From the NCBI GenBank assembly GCA_944548615.1, contig OX155972.1, forward strand, positions 4,957,475 to 5,021,474: a stretch of DNA of 64,000 nucleotides, read 5' to 3'. Below the pieces are notes generated by a model that was not told the DNA's origin, searched no databases, and saw only the letters and a program-made list of their open reading frames with translations. Shown in pieces: positions 1 to 12,200 of the stretch (the stretch's first letter is position 1; each line of letters begins with the position of its first letter). The DNA is from Micropterix aruncella (Eukaryota > Arthropoda > Insecta > Lepidoptera > Micropterigidae). Both the position numbers and the translations under genes were made by a program.

Positions 1-583
1 ACGTCATTAGCTTACTATTGATGTCATGACGTATGATGCTAGTCTGCCTTACAACTGCAGTAATATCCTTAACACGTTGTACGCCATGTCGGACACCATG
101 TGTCCGACAGCATACTTTCCCTCGGGGCCGCACCAATTAATCTAGAATCGTCCAAAAATCATTGAGGTGCTTTTTTGCAAAAAAAAAGTAAATAACTCAA
201 AAATAATGGGTGACTTACGGAAACAGCGATTTACTCATTATTTTCTGAAATGTAAAATGGCAAGCACCAGTGTCCGTCTCGGCCTGTGAGAATGTCTAAC
301 CGTCTTTCCTTTTTTGTATTGTAGGGCCGCGCGGGTCACTTGCCTTAGTAAAAACAGTCAAAATGCTGTCCGTTGACCGCCTACAGGCTTCTGAAGTGAT
401 CGAGGGCATGCGGACACATGGTGTCCGACGGGGCCCTCTGGGCTAAACATGGTTTTTAGTTTGGCGTTCAACATGTTAATATAGACCTGGACCCTATATA
501 CTGGCAGTCACAAGGTGTCCGCCGCGGCCCACTGGGCTAAACATGGTTTTTAGTTTGGCGTTCAACGTATTAATATAAACTAG
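1..583. repeat. Inverted and tandem repeats at window start
   Basis: A near-palindromic block, GTCGGACACCATGTGTCCGA, lies at 88-108 and its reverse complement lies at 410-429. From 421 to 583 a unit of about 70 bases containing GGGCTAAACATGG and TAGTTTGGCGTTCAAC occurs twice (421-490 and 515-583, period about 94). The layout suggests a short TIR element or a duplicated subterminal region. No coding potential is seen. Confidence 0.5.
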
Positions 584-883
584 GAAAGTAAAGCACTCAT
601 AGTTGAACCCTGCGGAATTCTTTAACGAGTGGAAAAGGTGATCAATTTTTGGGAGTTTTACATATACGAGATGTGTGAGAAAAGTGATGAGACTGGTTTT
701 TTATCTACCAAAGGTTTTTTTTTTAAACAACAATATTGTCCCTTTCAAAGTAGTTCCCTTTGGCAGCTATACACCGGCAGAGTCATTTTTCCCAGTCTTG
801 GTAGCAGCGCTGAAAGGCTTCAACTGGTATTCTTTCAATCACATTCTTCTGAATGTTCGCCAGAGTTCCAAAATGTTGTCCTC
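584..883. other. Unassigned 300 bases
   Basis: Two short overlapping ORFs here have no recognisable motif. I see nothing else. Confidence 0.4.
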
Positions 884-1542
884 TTAAGGGGGTATTCTGG
901 TCTAGATTCCTAAATTAATAAATAAAATAATTTTGATATGTAAGGACGTCGCTATGGCCCGGACCTTGGAAAGAAAGATATTATTTTTTCCTCGAAACTG
1001 CGATGAATTGAAAAAAAAAATCTTTTTTATTTTTCCATTTTTTTAATAAATAGTCTTTTTTTTTTTAAATCTGTGGTCCCGGATACAGAGGGATAAGCAA
1101 AGATGGTTTTCACCAAATTTCAAATAAATCTTTTAAGTAGAACTTGAGATATCAAGTCAACTAGTTCAAAAAAGTAGTTTCGAGAAAAAAGCATTTAAAG
1201 TTTAGGACAGAGTTTCGGAAGCGTAACTCAGATAGCGGTACTTAATTCTCACATTTGGTTGTACTCAAAATTAAAATTTTATGAAGTTCTTACAGCTAAA
1301 CGAGCTGTTCTAGCTTCATAATCATGAAGTCGGGGATTACATTATAGTACGGGGGTCTATTAATCGATTCGTTCCGGCATGATCGGTTTATTTGCCACGT
1401 CACAAAAGTCGCTGTAACTCCGAAAATAATTCGAATTTTGAAAAATCTTTTTGAGGACATATTCTTAAAGGTCTAAACTTGGAAAATAAGCAAAGGAAAA
1501 AACCATTATTTCTAATTTCTAGACCAGAACACCCCCCCTTAA
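884..1542. mobile_element. piggyBac-type MITE flanked by TTAA
   Basis: The ends are inverted copies of GGGGGTATTCTGGTCTAGA (left) and a version with two extra G in the G run (right). TTAA lies immediately outside at 884-887 and 1539-1542. A TTAA duplication with short G-rich TIRs is characteristic of piggyBac-type (also Kolobok) non-autonomous elements. The 651-bp interior is AT-rich and non-coding. Confidence 0.7.
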
Positions 1543-1880
1543 CCCATATATGCCCGGAACTATTTTGGGATACGTTTATGTTGATAGGTCTCTTATTAAT
1601 TACAGTATTGATTACTTTTAATATATATTTTTTAGTTAACTAGATATTTTAAGGGTGTTCAAAAACGAAACAATGGGCAAATATCCTATATTCGTTATAG
1701 GTAATTCAAACAAAGATGTTATAATAAGCTTATTTATTATTTAATATAATTTTCACATGCTCACAAATCTACTAATTCTATCTACAATCAACTAATTCTA
1801 AAAACATAAATAAGCCCATAATTTACCCAAATTTACTACAAAACTATGATACTTGTACAAAGCTTTACTAAACTTTATTA
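1543..1880. other. AT-rich non-coding stretch
   Basis: No gene, repeat copy or structure was recognised between the MITE and the mariner relic. Confidence 0.4.
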
Positions 1881-1889
1881 AATACTTTT

Positions 1890-2821
1890 TTTTTCAAGAG
1901 TCGGTATGATTTTTGCACGATGCGAACACGACACAACTGGCACTGTTTGCTGTTTCAATCAAAAGTGTCAATTCTGCTAAATCTTCTTGCATTTAGGAGA
2001 TTGTTCCATACACTTGCGATAGATGGCAGGTTTGTGGATTTTACTGAGCTCACAAAGGATTTCCGATGCTTTTACAAAAGTACTATTTCTTGTTTCGTTT
2101 TCGAATCACTGGGCATATATGGGTTAAGACATTTTTCAATTTCGGGAAAAGAAAAAAGTCACAAGGACTGAGATCAGGTGAATTTGGTCATTGGCAATCC
2201 TCTCAAGAAAACCAACGCACATGTTTCTTCGATTGTCGTTCTGCTCAGTTGTGAGATTTTTTGGCACTATTTTGGCACAAACATTTCGCATTTGCAAATC
2301 TTCAGTCTAAATTTGATGTATGGTGAAAGTGTTTAAATTTAACTGGTCACCCATCATCCTTATTGTTAAACGACGTTCTGTCGTTCTGTAGCATCCGTAG
2401 CTACGTTGACACCGGTTCTCTTCGTTGTTACCTAAGTTAAGCAGCGTTGGGCACGGTCAATACTTGGATGTGTGACCGGCTGAGTATTTGACTGCGTGAT
2501 GCTATAAATGTCCACCTAGAAGATGTTGCTAATAGGCAATAAGGCGGGTTCCACAATAAGACACCGGTCTTGAAGATAAAAAAAAAAATTAAGGTAAAAA
2601 AATAAAGGTCGCCATGAGCGATGTTCATCTTCAAAGTGTTCTCGGCCTTCCAAAAATGATTTGTGCCAGCGAAAAACTTGTGCTATTGATAAGGAAATTT
2701 TCCCATAGGCCTGTTCCAACTTTTCAAAGGTCACACTTGCGGGTTCTTCAAGATTAACACGGAAGTTGATGGCATAATGTTGCTCTAAATTCCGCTTTTC
2801 CATTTTCGTAACAGACAACAA
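1890..2821 (-). pseudogene. Decayed mariner transposase
   Basis: The N-terminal end (2821-2600) reads MEKRNLEQHYAINFRVNLEE, then FEKLEQAYGK and VFRWHKSFLEGREHFEDE, ending HRSWRP. This is the HTH region of mariner transposases. About 400 bases further on, the same strand reads PNSPDLSPCDFFLFPKLKNV (around 2185-2120), the block around the last catalytic Asp. The middle, including the first catalytic Asp, is missing and replaced by a 5S-like sequence, and downstream frames are broken. The copy is non-functional. Confidence 0.75.
2392..2505 (+). pseudogene. 5S rRNA-derived sequence (pseudogene or 5S-headed SINE)
   Basis: The run CACCGGTTCTC, then AAGTTAAGCAGCGTTGGGCA, CGGTCAATACTTGGATG and TGTGACCGGCTGAGTA matches the middle and 3' half of insect 5S rRNA, including the internal promoter A box and C box. 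The first 30 or so bases and the last stem are degenerate, and the C box differs from GGATGGGTGACCG. It lies inside the mariner relic. It is either a retroposed 5S pseudogene or the head of a SINE3-type element; I see no intact gene. Confidence 0.7.
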
Positions 2822-3203
2822 AAATACAATTTAACTGATGGCGCTCTCAAAAATCACGTGATGACTGTACGGAGCTGAAACTCAGACTGAGCATCTGGCA
2901 GGGATGAACACACATGTTTAGACAAGTAGAACAACACAGCCTTGCCAGATCACTCGCAGTGTTGTTAGTCTCATTACATATCACACACCTCGTATGTATG
3001 CGTATTCCCATTAGATACTTAGTTGTATAGTGTATAGTGCACATTCGCATTTGTAAAATTTAAGAATAAATGTGATTTACTTGTTTATAAAAAAAAATAC
3101 CCTCTTTGTTTGCGGGTTCTTTGGGTTAAGGCTATCTTGGCGAATCGTAGGATGTTTTGTAGCTGCTATTGTGGTGTTAAATTATGAATTTTTATCTTTT
3201 TAG

Positions 3204-3292
3204 GTTGGCCAGATTGATGCCGATTTGAAGACTAAATCAGCTGCTTACAACGCCCTCAAAGGCAACTTGCAGAATTTGGAGAAAAAGCAGAC
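3204..3292 (+). CDS. Vha44: V-ATPase subunit C exon (first in window)
   Basis: The acceptor is tttttag at 3203 and the donor GTGTGT starts at 3293. It encodes [20 protein letters not shown] and continues to LEKKQ, ending with two bases of a Thr codon (phase 2). The preceding exon is outside the window. Confidence 0.93.
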
Positions 3293-6200
3293 GTGTGTAT
3301 TCTGTTATTATTATTATTAACGAGCAGCAAATTGCTGATTTGCCCATATAAATGTCTTTGATCTCTTTTACTTTTCACTAATACGTTTATAAAAAAAGTT
3401 TTAAACGCGGTGGAAGTCGGTGCTCGTAGTCTGCCAGCCAAATCTCTGTTTCTTTCACCTCTTTAAAGATCTTGGTCTCTCCAGAAAAATAATCAACTCC
3501 TTCCTATAAACATTATCTAAAACTGTGATTTCCGCATCTCAAATTCTATGGCTTCGAAGGGGGGAGTGGATGGGTGCTAAGGTGGACGCTCACATGTGGC
3601 AAGACAGCTGTCCTAAACCTACCACAGCCGGTCGTTAGTTCGGAATCCACCGCTCACCCCCAGAAGTGTAATTATAGTATTATGATGGGCCCGACTCCGG
3701 TCGGGAAATTCAATTTTTCTAGGAAAGATTTGATTATTTTTCTGGAAAGACCAAGATCTTTAAAGAGGTGAAACAGAGATTTGGCTGGCAGGCCACGAGC
3801 GCCAACTTCCACCGCCTGAAGGTGAACAGTGAAGCCGTTTCGGATGACGGCGTTTGCGAGATCATGGTATTTATTTAATTTGTACTCGTGGTCTTGTTTG
3901 ATATTTGATTACCATGGAACAGTTAATTCTACAATAAGGGCCACCTTCCGAAATAGAGAGTAAAGAGTGATATTTGGACGGAGGACTGTGCATCCGAGAC
4001 TTTCAGGGAATTTATACTGCTTAGAGACAGAATTGACCTCCAGAATCCAATCTAATGCTTTCTTGATTATTTAGAAAGGTTTTGTAGTTCAATGTTTTTT
4101 GCCTTAAGAGCCATCCCGCACAAACTGTATTGGGGGTTTGAAGGGTAATGTCAAACCCTTGTTGCCACGAGCCACTGAGAGGCTAATTACCTCGCGAATA
4201 ACAGCGAGGACTTTGTCATGGCGGTAAGTGTACCGTCCTTGATCTAAGGCCACCTTGCAGCCAGCTAGAATATGTCTAGCTGTGCAAGGGGTATTGCTAC
4301 AAAAGGGACATAGCTCCTCGGCATAGCTCCAACGTGCGAGGTTACTGGGTCTGGAAGTGTATGCTGAAAGGCATTCAAATAAAATTTCAGCATCTCTGGC
4401 GTCCAGTCATAGAGCATTACCTTCCAGTGCATTGGAGGTGGAATGCAAAAGTCCCCACTTGTTGTCCAATCATTCTGGCATTGAAGGCCAATAGCATGAT
4501 CCATACTGTTGCTGTCGTAATCTCCCCGTTAGAGAGACTTCTTCAAGTCCACATCGCTCATAGTTATACTTCCATACCTCCCAGGCCAGTGCCATTCTGT
4601 CTGATTCCAGTAAGAAACTTTTCGTGGAAGTCTATGCGAAAGTCTACACTTATAATATGAGAGTAATATATATCCAAAATTTCAAAATTCTAGTTTCAGC
4701 GCTTTCGGCTGTAGTGGAATGAATGTGTCAGTGAATCAACGAGGACAACAATTCTTAGAGATTTAGATTATTATCGCTACTTTCGTTGATTTCAGTGGAA
4801 GCCTTCTGACTCGAAACCTTGCAGATCTGGTGAAGAAGGAACATTTTATTCTGGACAGCGAGTATTTAACCACGCTTCTCGTGATAGTTCCTAAGTGAGT
4901 ATTATTATACTATTGTTGATTTTATGTGTTTGCACCAGGGAAATCTGTTGAAAATTTATTTTGTTCTATAATCTGAGGGCTTTAATTTCCTTATTTACTT
5001 ATGTGTATTCTATTCTCAGTAAAATATCTCCCGCCATTCCTTAAAAAAACCATTCCATTCAAAAACCATTCCTTATGCATAAATGCATACATTAACGTTG
5101 TGATAAAAACCATACCGCTGCACATCACAATAGAGAAACAATTACATATATTAAAAGGAATAATAAACACAACTGCCTTTACAACAAGTGACTATAAAAA
5201 TAAAGTATAATATTTTTTTTTTTTTTTTGGTATTTCCAAAAATGTTTATTAAAAGTTGCTAACTTCATCGTAGTGATTCACCCACAACAAGAAATGCCCT
5301 CAATGAAATCACATTCTGTATATTGAATAAAATTGACCGCGATTTTATATAAAAAAATACAAAATTTGCCTGCGGTTAAATATTTTTTAAGCGGTTTCAT
5401 AATTTTAATTCTACAATTCCCCACTGTATAATAAGCCCCCTAAATTGTATTTTACCATTAAAACTATTTCAAATGATGATGATGCCCTCCTCATCGTGAT
5501 CCGACTACGGCGACCTCTTAGTTGACAGGACTTCTTGGAAGATGCGCGCGGAAGTGACTCGTGAATCCCAGTTTGTTTTTAAAGGACCGATTACAACAAC
5601 TACAGTAGAGTTCACCGCAGTTGTTGTAAGTGTATGTGTAAGTGGGTTTCGGACGAGTTTTGCGCTGTTGGCGGTTTGAGTCGAGGTTTAGAAGCCGGGC
5701 TTCCTCAAACTCTTTAATTTTTGTGGTCACCGTGGAGCGCCACTCGCTGCGTTTGTGAGCAGCCCTCTCCCAGCTCTCAGGTGGAATACCACTGGCGGTT
5801 AGGTGCCTTTTTAAGACATCTTTATAGCGTAGGTGCTGTCGGCCGACTTTGCGTGCGCTTTTTGAGAGTTGGGCATAAAAAACGGCTTTCGGGAGGCGGT
5901 CGTCTTTCATACGCACTACATGCCCACACCACCTCAGCTGAGCTTTCATGAGAATAGCTTCCATGCCCTGCATTTTCGTCCGTCGTAACACTTCTGTGTT
6001 TGACACACAGTCTTCCCATGCTATCCTCAGGATGTTTCGGAGGCACCTCATGTGGAAGACGTCTAATTTCCTAATCTCGTTCCAGTGTAGAGGCACCACG
6101 TTTCGGAGACATATAACAATATGGGTAGGACAATCGCTTTGTAGACGGCCAGCTTTGTTTGCAGTTTCAGATCATGCGATTTCAAATATTTCAAATAGGT

Positions 6201-9200
6201 ATGGAAGTAAACAGGATATGTTTTTTGACTGTAGCGGTACATAGATATTGCCAAAAATTGTATCTAATTTTAATAAATTGTTCATAATACACTTAATGAC
6301 ATATATTTTAAAAATATCCCAGGCAAAGCTTCCAGGATTGGAATACCAACTTTGAAAAAATCACAGACATGATTGTGCCCAGGTCGAGTCAGCTAATTCA
6401 TCAGGATCAGGACTACGGTCTCTTCAATGTTACTTTATTTAAAAAGGTAAGCAATTTGAAGGTATTTGAATATAAGGCAAGTTGAATGGAATCTTTATTA
6501 TTATTAGATTTAACAGACAGGCAGCTTTAGCTGATGAGCCTAAGTTTGTTCTTGCATTACAGTTATTGTGGAATAGGTTCAGTTTACTTTTAAATTCATT
6601 GACACTTTTGAAACTGATCACTTCACTAGGGAAAGCATTCCATTCTTTTTCCGCCACCTGCTGTGGATTCACCTTCTTAGGATTCCTGCTGGAGCTTCAG
6701 ATGGTGCCCATGCAAATTTGTGTCATGGTGTAGATAGTCTGCAACCCGAGAACGTCTTATGATGCAATCAGAATATTATATGTCTCAATAAAGTCACCCC
6801 GCGCCCAGCCTTGCTCCAGAGTAGTCAAACCGAGAGCCGTCAATCTTTCCTCGTATGTTACGATGCTGTTAGATGCTTCAAGTTGAAAGGCATTTTAGTC
6901 AATTATCACTGAACCTTCTCTAGAAGATCAATATTATTCCTAAAGTATGGATTCTAGATCTGAAAGGCGTGTTCCAAAATGGGTCTCACAAATGACTTTC
7001 AGCATCAGGTCCTGTGAAATATGGTGAAAAGCTCTCTGAATGAGGAACAACAGAGAGTTTGTCTTCTTTACTATTGTAGTCACGTTTTATTTGTCGGCTC
7101 TTTATGTAGTATGGAGAGAGGTATAGTATTTCTGTGGATTTTGTCAATCACCCCCACTGGATTTTACATTTGTTCTGGAGTGACAATCTCTATCAGTAAA
7201 ATATCCTGTCTAAGGTAATCCCTAAATATTAAAATTCATAAAAAAAGTCGTATTCTTTTTTAGTTGGCCCTCTTTTTATCTATTGTGTGCTGGCCAACCG
7301 TGCGCCAGTGGATGGGTTTGATGCTGCAAAAAAATCACAATATCGGCCCAGCACTTTTTTGCCAATCTTTCTAATGTACTTAAATAATAAACACATCTGG
7401 ATAAATTATTGCTCTCTCCTGTTAGTTAAAATAATATTAAGACGAGGGTCTCCTGAAAAGAGCGGAAATGCGCTCTCTCTCTGCCTTTAAGTACCGATAA
7501 ATAAAACAAACGAATAGCCGGCGGCGGCCAATTCTCACGAAATTGTCGCTAAATGATTTAGTTATTATGCATTTCTATGGAAACGCAATGGAGCCCTACA
7601 TTCCGACCCGCCTCGGCCTACGGGGGATGGAGCAAGCAAAAAAAAACTCAGACGGTCGTTGAGTTGTGGAAGAATGCGCCATCTCCTGTGCATCTCAATA
7701 ATATACGGGGTGGGTGGTAATAAAAACTCACTTAGTATAATACTAAAATTAAATAATATTTTCTGCTCGGCTTTGGATGCTATATATATGTAACACGACT
7801 TACCCTTAGGTTAATGCAATAAACTAGACTATAAATATAATAGAAAATTACTGTATTACTAGATAATAAGCTGTTTTAGGTGTATTACTTTCTTAGCGTT
7901 ACATTATATTTTATCTATAATATGTTGTTGTATAAACTATAGAGACGCTGCTTTACATAATAAGCTCTAAATGTTTAATTATATAATATTAATGTATAAT
8001 TAAGAAAAATATGTTGACCCACCCTGTCGCGAATGGATTCCATATGTTTCAAAATTAAGTGAGCGTGTGTGTGCCCATTTTCGATGAGAAATAACATGGG
8101 GTCAGTTAGAAATTTGATTTCCCGACGAGCGCACGAGGCTCGGGCAGGGCGGGCGATAAAGCCCTAATATTGTAACATATGTAGTTCTTAGTGAAAAATT
8201 GAACTAGTATTAAAGTAATCGAAAACTGTATGTAACCGGTCAGTGGCTCAATAAACGGGCAACACCAAAGCTGTATATTATTGGAAATCGACATTCCGGC
8301 GCCACGGTCATTTTTCAACACCGCTCAAGAAAATCCAGGATAAATTGCAAGGTTGGCGTATAATCAATCTGACAGTCCACTTTCCCTGCCAACCTGTGCG
8401 GCGACGAATAAGTCGCGCGATAATAAACTAGTGGTTTAATACCACATCGATATCATGTTTTGTAACTTACGGCCTTACGAGGGAGAGGCCGGGAGGGGGG
8501 GGGGGGAGGGGAGGGGGAGGGGGAGGGTAATGTCGAAGGGGGAGTGAATGAGTGGTAAGGTGAACGCTCACATGTGGCAAGACAGCTGTCCTAAACCTAC
8601 CACAGCCGGTTGTTAGTCCGGAATCCACTGCTCACCCCCAGAAGTGTAATAACACTATATGATGGGCTCGACTTCAGTCGGTGAATTCCATGGCAGCTCC
8701 GTTTGTATTTTATTTATTTATATTTATCGGAATTTTATATTGATATGATGACTCTCTTACCCAATATAGCTACTGACATAAAAGTTTCTTTTTTTTTTAC
8801 TCTAAGGGTGAAGAAATATGTAAAATAAATCTTTGAAAATTGTTTGTTTTATGGAACGTTTCGTATAATTTCTTTTTGTGACAGAATAGTATCAAAAGCA
8901 AAAGAAATGCAGTGAATTCGTAGTTCGATAAAAAAAATAAAACATTTATTTTGGTTTTAGCCTTTTTGATGGTATTACTATACAGCAGTTTTATTGATTT
9001 TTTTGAGTAGTATAAAATAGTCTATAAAATACTTTTTATTTGAATAATCTAGCATTGTTAGTTTCCGAGATATTAAGGTCTATTGGTGACCTTGATTCAC
9101 CGCTCCTCTGCCGTGTAAAGCCAAGACACTGTATCTTGAAAATGTGGATTTTGAGATAATTGAAAAAACACAATTTTCGGTTTATGACCTCTTTCTCATT

Positions 9201-12200
9201 AAATTATCGAATATCATTTTTTTTAAAAATATTATCATGAGTACTAATACTCCATATAATAGGCCATGCAACTTTTACTTATTTATCTTCATCAATAAAA
9301 GAAATATATTCAGAAAATTGTATTGGCTCGTCAATTATATTCAATTTAAAACGTGTTTGATAGGACAAGACACTGTGTCTAAAGTTGCAGTGTTTTGCCA
9401 TTTTCAAAATAAATAAATCCTTACTCATAAAAATACTCTCAAAGGTTTTATTTGCATCACACTCTTACTTATACAAAACAATTATAGATAAACTAATGTC
9501 ATGAACCTAAACATAAACAATATCAGTACTTTAAAAACTTTACAAGTAGTAGTAATTAGGTATATCGTCAATTAGAATTTTAAAACATAAAGGAATGGAA
9601 TAATAAATTACTTACATAGATTTCTCTACGCTTAAGTACATACTTGACATAAAAAAATATAAATACTTTAAAATATTCAGAGATCAACTGTTGTAGGAAC
9701 TAAGAATGAAACAATGAATGAGTATTTAAAAACCGAAATTTCAAACCTAGAGTTTAAAAAGTAGACCTAAAACTTAAACTGGAAGGAAATAGTTTAACAG
9801 ATAAAGTTCTTTACAAATCTGAGTATATTTTGATCAAGATCACCAACATCAGCTCTCACAAGTTTTTCATAAAAAGCACGGCGCAATTCTGGCATAGACT
9901 TGCAGAGTAATAAAAATTCTTTCTTCTTTATCTCACTTATCCCTCTTGGTTCGCTTTCCCGTGGTATCATGTCTATAAGATCATTTTCCCCTTTGTTTAT
10001 TTTTTTCTGTATGTCAATTTTAATCTTTTTGAAAAAATCAATTTCTTTAAATTCTCCTTCATAATCATTTTTAGCAAACATAGATAATTCTCCCTTTTGG
10101 AACTCAATGACTTTCAAGTTTTGAAGATTCCAGTCATTTGGGTATGATACTTTGGAATCATTTGTAAATACAATAATATCTTTATGCTGGAGTACATCAA
10201 CAGCCAAATTCTTCCTGGATTTTTTTATGTTGTTTAGGAAATCATCTAAATCATAGATTTCACCAGCAGCTTTGATTTTTTTTTGTTATTGAAGCATGTA
10301 CCGCGTCGGCTGTCATAAATGTATGCCCTGGCTCAAAATATTCTAATGTCAGTCTTTGAATTTCTGTCTTTTTATCGTTAATAGCTCTAACTAAAGCTGA
10401 AAAAAGGATTTTGTTTTTATTTTGTGAGTTGCAATTATCAAGGAAAAAGTTTACATACTTTTGATCTCTACAGTATTTCCTCAAAAACTACACGTAATCT
10501 GTAGCTATGTTATAGGCGTATCGGCCACTTGCACCTTCATGCCATACTAAGCAAACTGCTTCTTTGTTTTTTCCAGATGGAACAAAAGACTCGTTGAATA
10601 AAACAAGTTTTCTAGAAAAGTAGTAATCTTTTGTTGTAAGTAATGGCATACTTATGGCTTTTTGCATATCAACAGTATGAACAGTTTCCTTTCCGTCAGA
10701 TTCATCACATCTAGTTTCGACTGCCTTCAGATCTCTTCTTGAATTGCGTTTGTTGTTTAAGTGCTGCCCCAAAGATTTGCAATCATAAAGCGTGGATTCC
10801 ACCAGTGTGCAGAACTGTGCGGCACTGCAATGCACATTGTGCGACACAAATGTTTATTCTGGTCGACTCACTAAAGCAAACAATAACAAATTGTGCGCGA
10901 ACATTCTAGAAATGTTCGCGCACATCTGTATACTTTTGTGCGCGCACACATGCAGGCAGTGTACTCGCGTCGACGTGTACAAACCTGTTGTGCGCGAACT
11001 CAGTCTTGCTTCCGCTACCGGAGTGAAAACATTGATTTGTGCGCGTACATTGTTAATTAACCAAGCTAAATATGGATTGGAGGAATGATAAAATTATTAA
11101 TTTTATTCAAGCTATTGAAACTTATCCTGTATTATGGGATTCTAGTCACAGTGATTATAAAAATAAAAACAAAAAACACGACGTCACTCAAGAGTTGGCG
11201 CAAAGTTTCAATTGTGACTCGACTGAGGTAATGAGAAAATGGAAGATTATTTTGGCTCAATACCGAAGAGAAAAGAAGAAAATCGCGGACTCAAAATCTT
11301 CAGGTTCTGGGATTTTAGATATATATAAGCCGAAATGGTTTGCTTATACATATTTGAATTTCTTTCATGGAAGGGATGAGCCGAACGTCAGCTTGAACTC
11401 ACACGACGAAATAAATGAACAGGCTTATCAACGCCTTACAAGTCTCAGGTACAATCCGAGCAATAAGCTCTTTTGAAACTTTAAATAAGAACATTAAACT
11501 TGCAAAAGAATCTCCAGTAGCAAGATATCTTAAGGTGATTGCAAGCCTTATTGAAACAGGGACACATTTTCTGTAGTTGGTATCTTGCTTAGCAATAAAA
11601 GGACTAGTTACATTAACCAGCAACTCAAAATCTTCGCAAGATATACGTGTGAAGTTTTTAAATCCACTCAATGGATCTATTTTTATTTCTTCTAGAAATT
11701 TATTCGTTTCTTCATTCCGTCGCTGTAGTAACGGCCTCACCCAACATCGCGGTTTCTTCCTTCGTTTCTTTTTAAGGAGACTACATAGTAAAACACATGC
11801 TGCAGCACAAAGCACTACGTTTTCCTGCCCGTTCATATTAACTACTGAACTGTCTCGGCAGAAACTCTGCTCAGTGAACATGTTCGCGCACAAGTGTGCT
11901 GAACTGTGCGCTTACAAAAGTTACGCACAGCCTTACCAGTGGAGACGGAAGCCAAATGCGACACCAGCTTAGTACCTGCACTGTTGGAGTTTTGCACAAA
12001 ATGTGTGCAAGCAAATGTGCTGCACACTATTTTGGTGGAATCGCACCTTTACAATTACAAGGAAGTGGTAATTCTTTGTGTGCTGTTTCATGGTTTTTGC
12101 ATTTAGTGCAAATGTCTTGGGGCAACTCTGTAGATGAAAGATTGAATCATGTAGTGAAAATGTGTCCAGCTACAAACTTTTATATTATTGTCTATGCAAT

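Larger units (their letters stand above)
10794..12043. mobile_element. Harbinger (PIF) element, internally deleted
   Basis: The ends carry inverted GATTCCACCA followed on both sides by GTGTGCAG within a few bases. Subterminal zones (10800-11060 and 11880-12010) are full of TGTGCGCG/CGCGCACA repeats. Inside are the two usual PIF genes facing each other: a + strand MADF protein and a - strand transposase, joined tail to tail with both 3' ends missing. A 3-bp target duplication is expected but not clear here. Confidence 0.7.
9794..12155 (-). pseudogene. DUF7869-type RNase H-fold protein, candidate transposase, broken
   Basis: Reading the - strand: a Cys motif ([19 protein letters not shown], about 12140-12075), an insertion, then [105 protein letters not shown] and the tail [21 protein letters not shown]2-RR. 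The Asp residues in TVDMQ, FLDNC and TADAV are spaced like a DDD catalytic triad. This block order matches a large family of arthropod and cnidarian proteins annotated DUF7869. Damage: a TAG codon near 10490, a frameshift in an A-run near 10270, and the Harbinger insertion at 10794-12043. The extreme N-terminus was not found. Confidence 0.72.

Noticed and set aside
2392..2505. Functional 5S rRNA gene
   Set aside because: The 5' third and terminal stem are degenerate, and it lies in a transposon relic.
10775..12060. Longer Harbinger ends starting TTGCAATCATAAAG / TTGTAATTGTAAAG
   Set aside because: Only 17 of 24 positions match, and both flanks read as coding sequence of the interrupted gene, so the similarity is probably chance.
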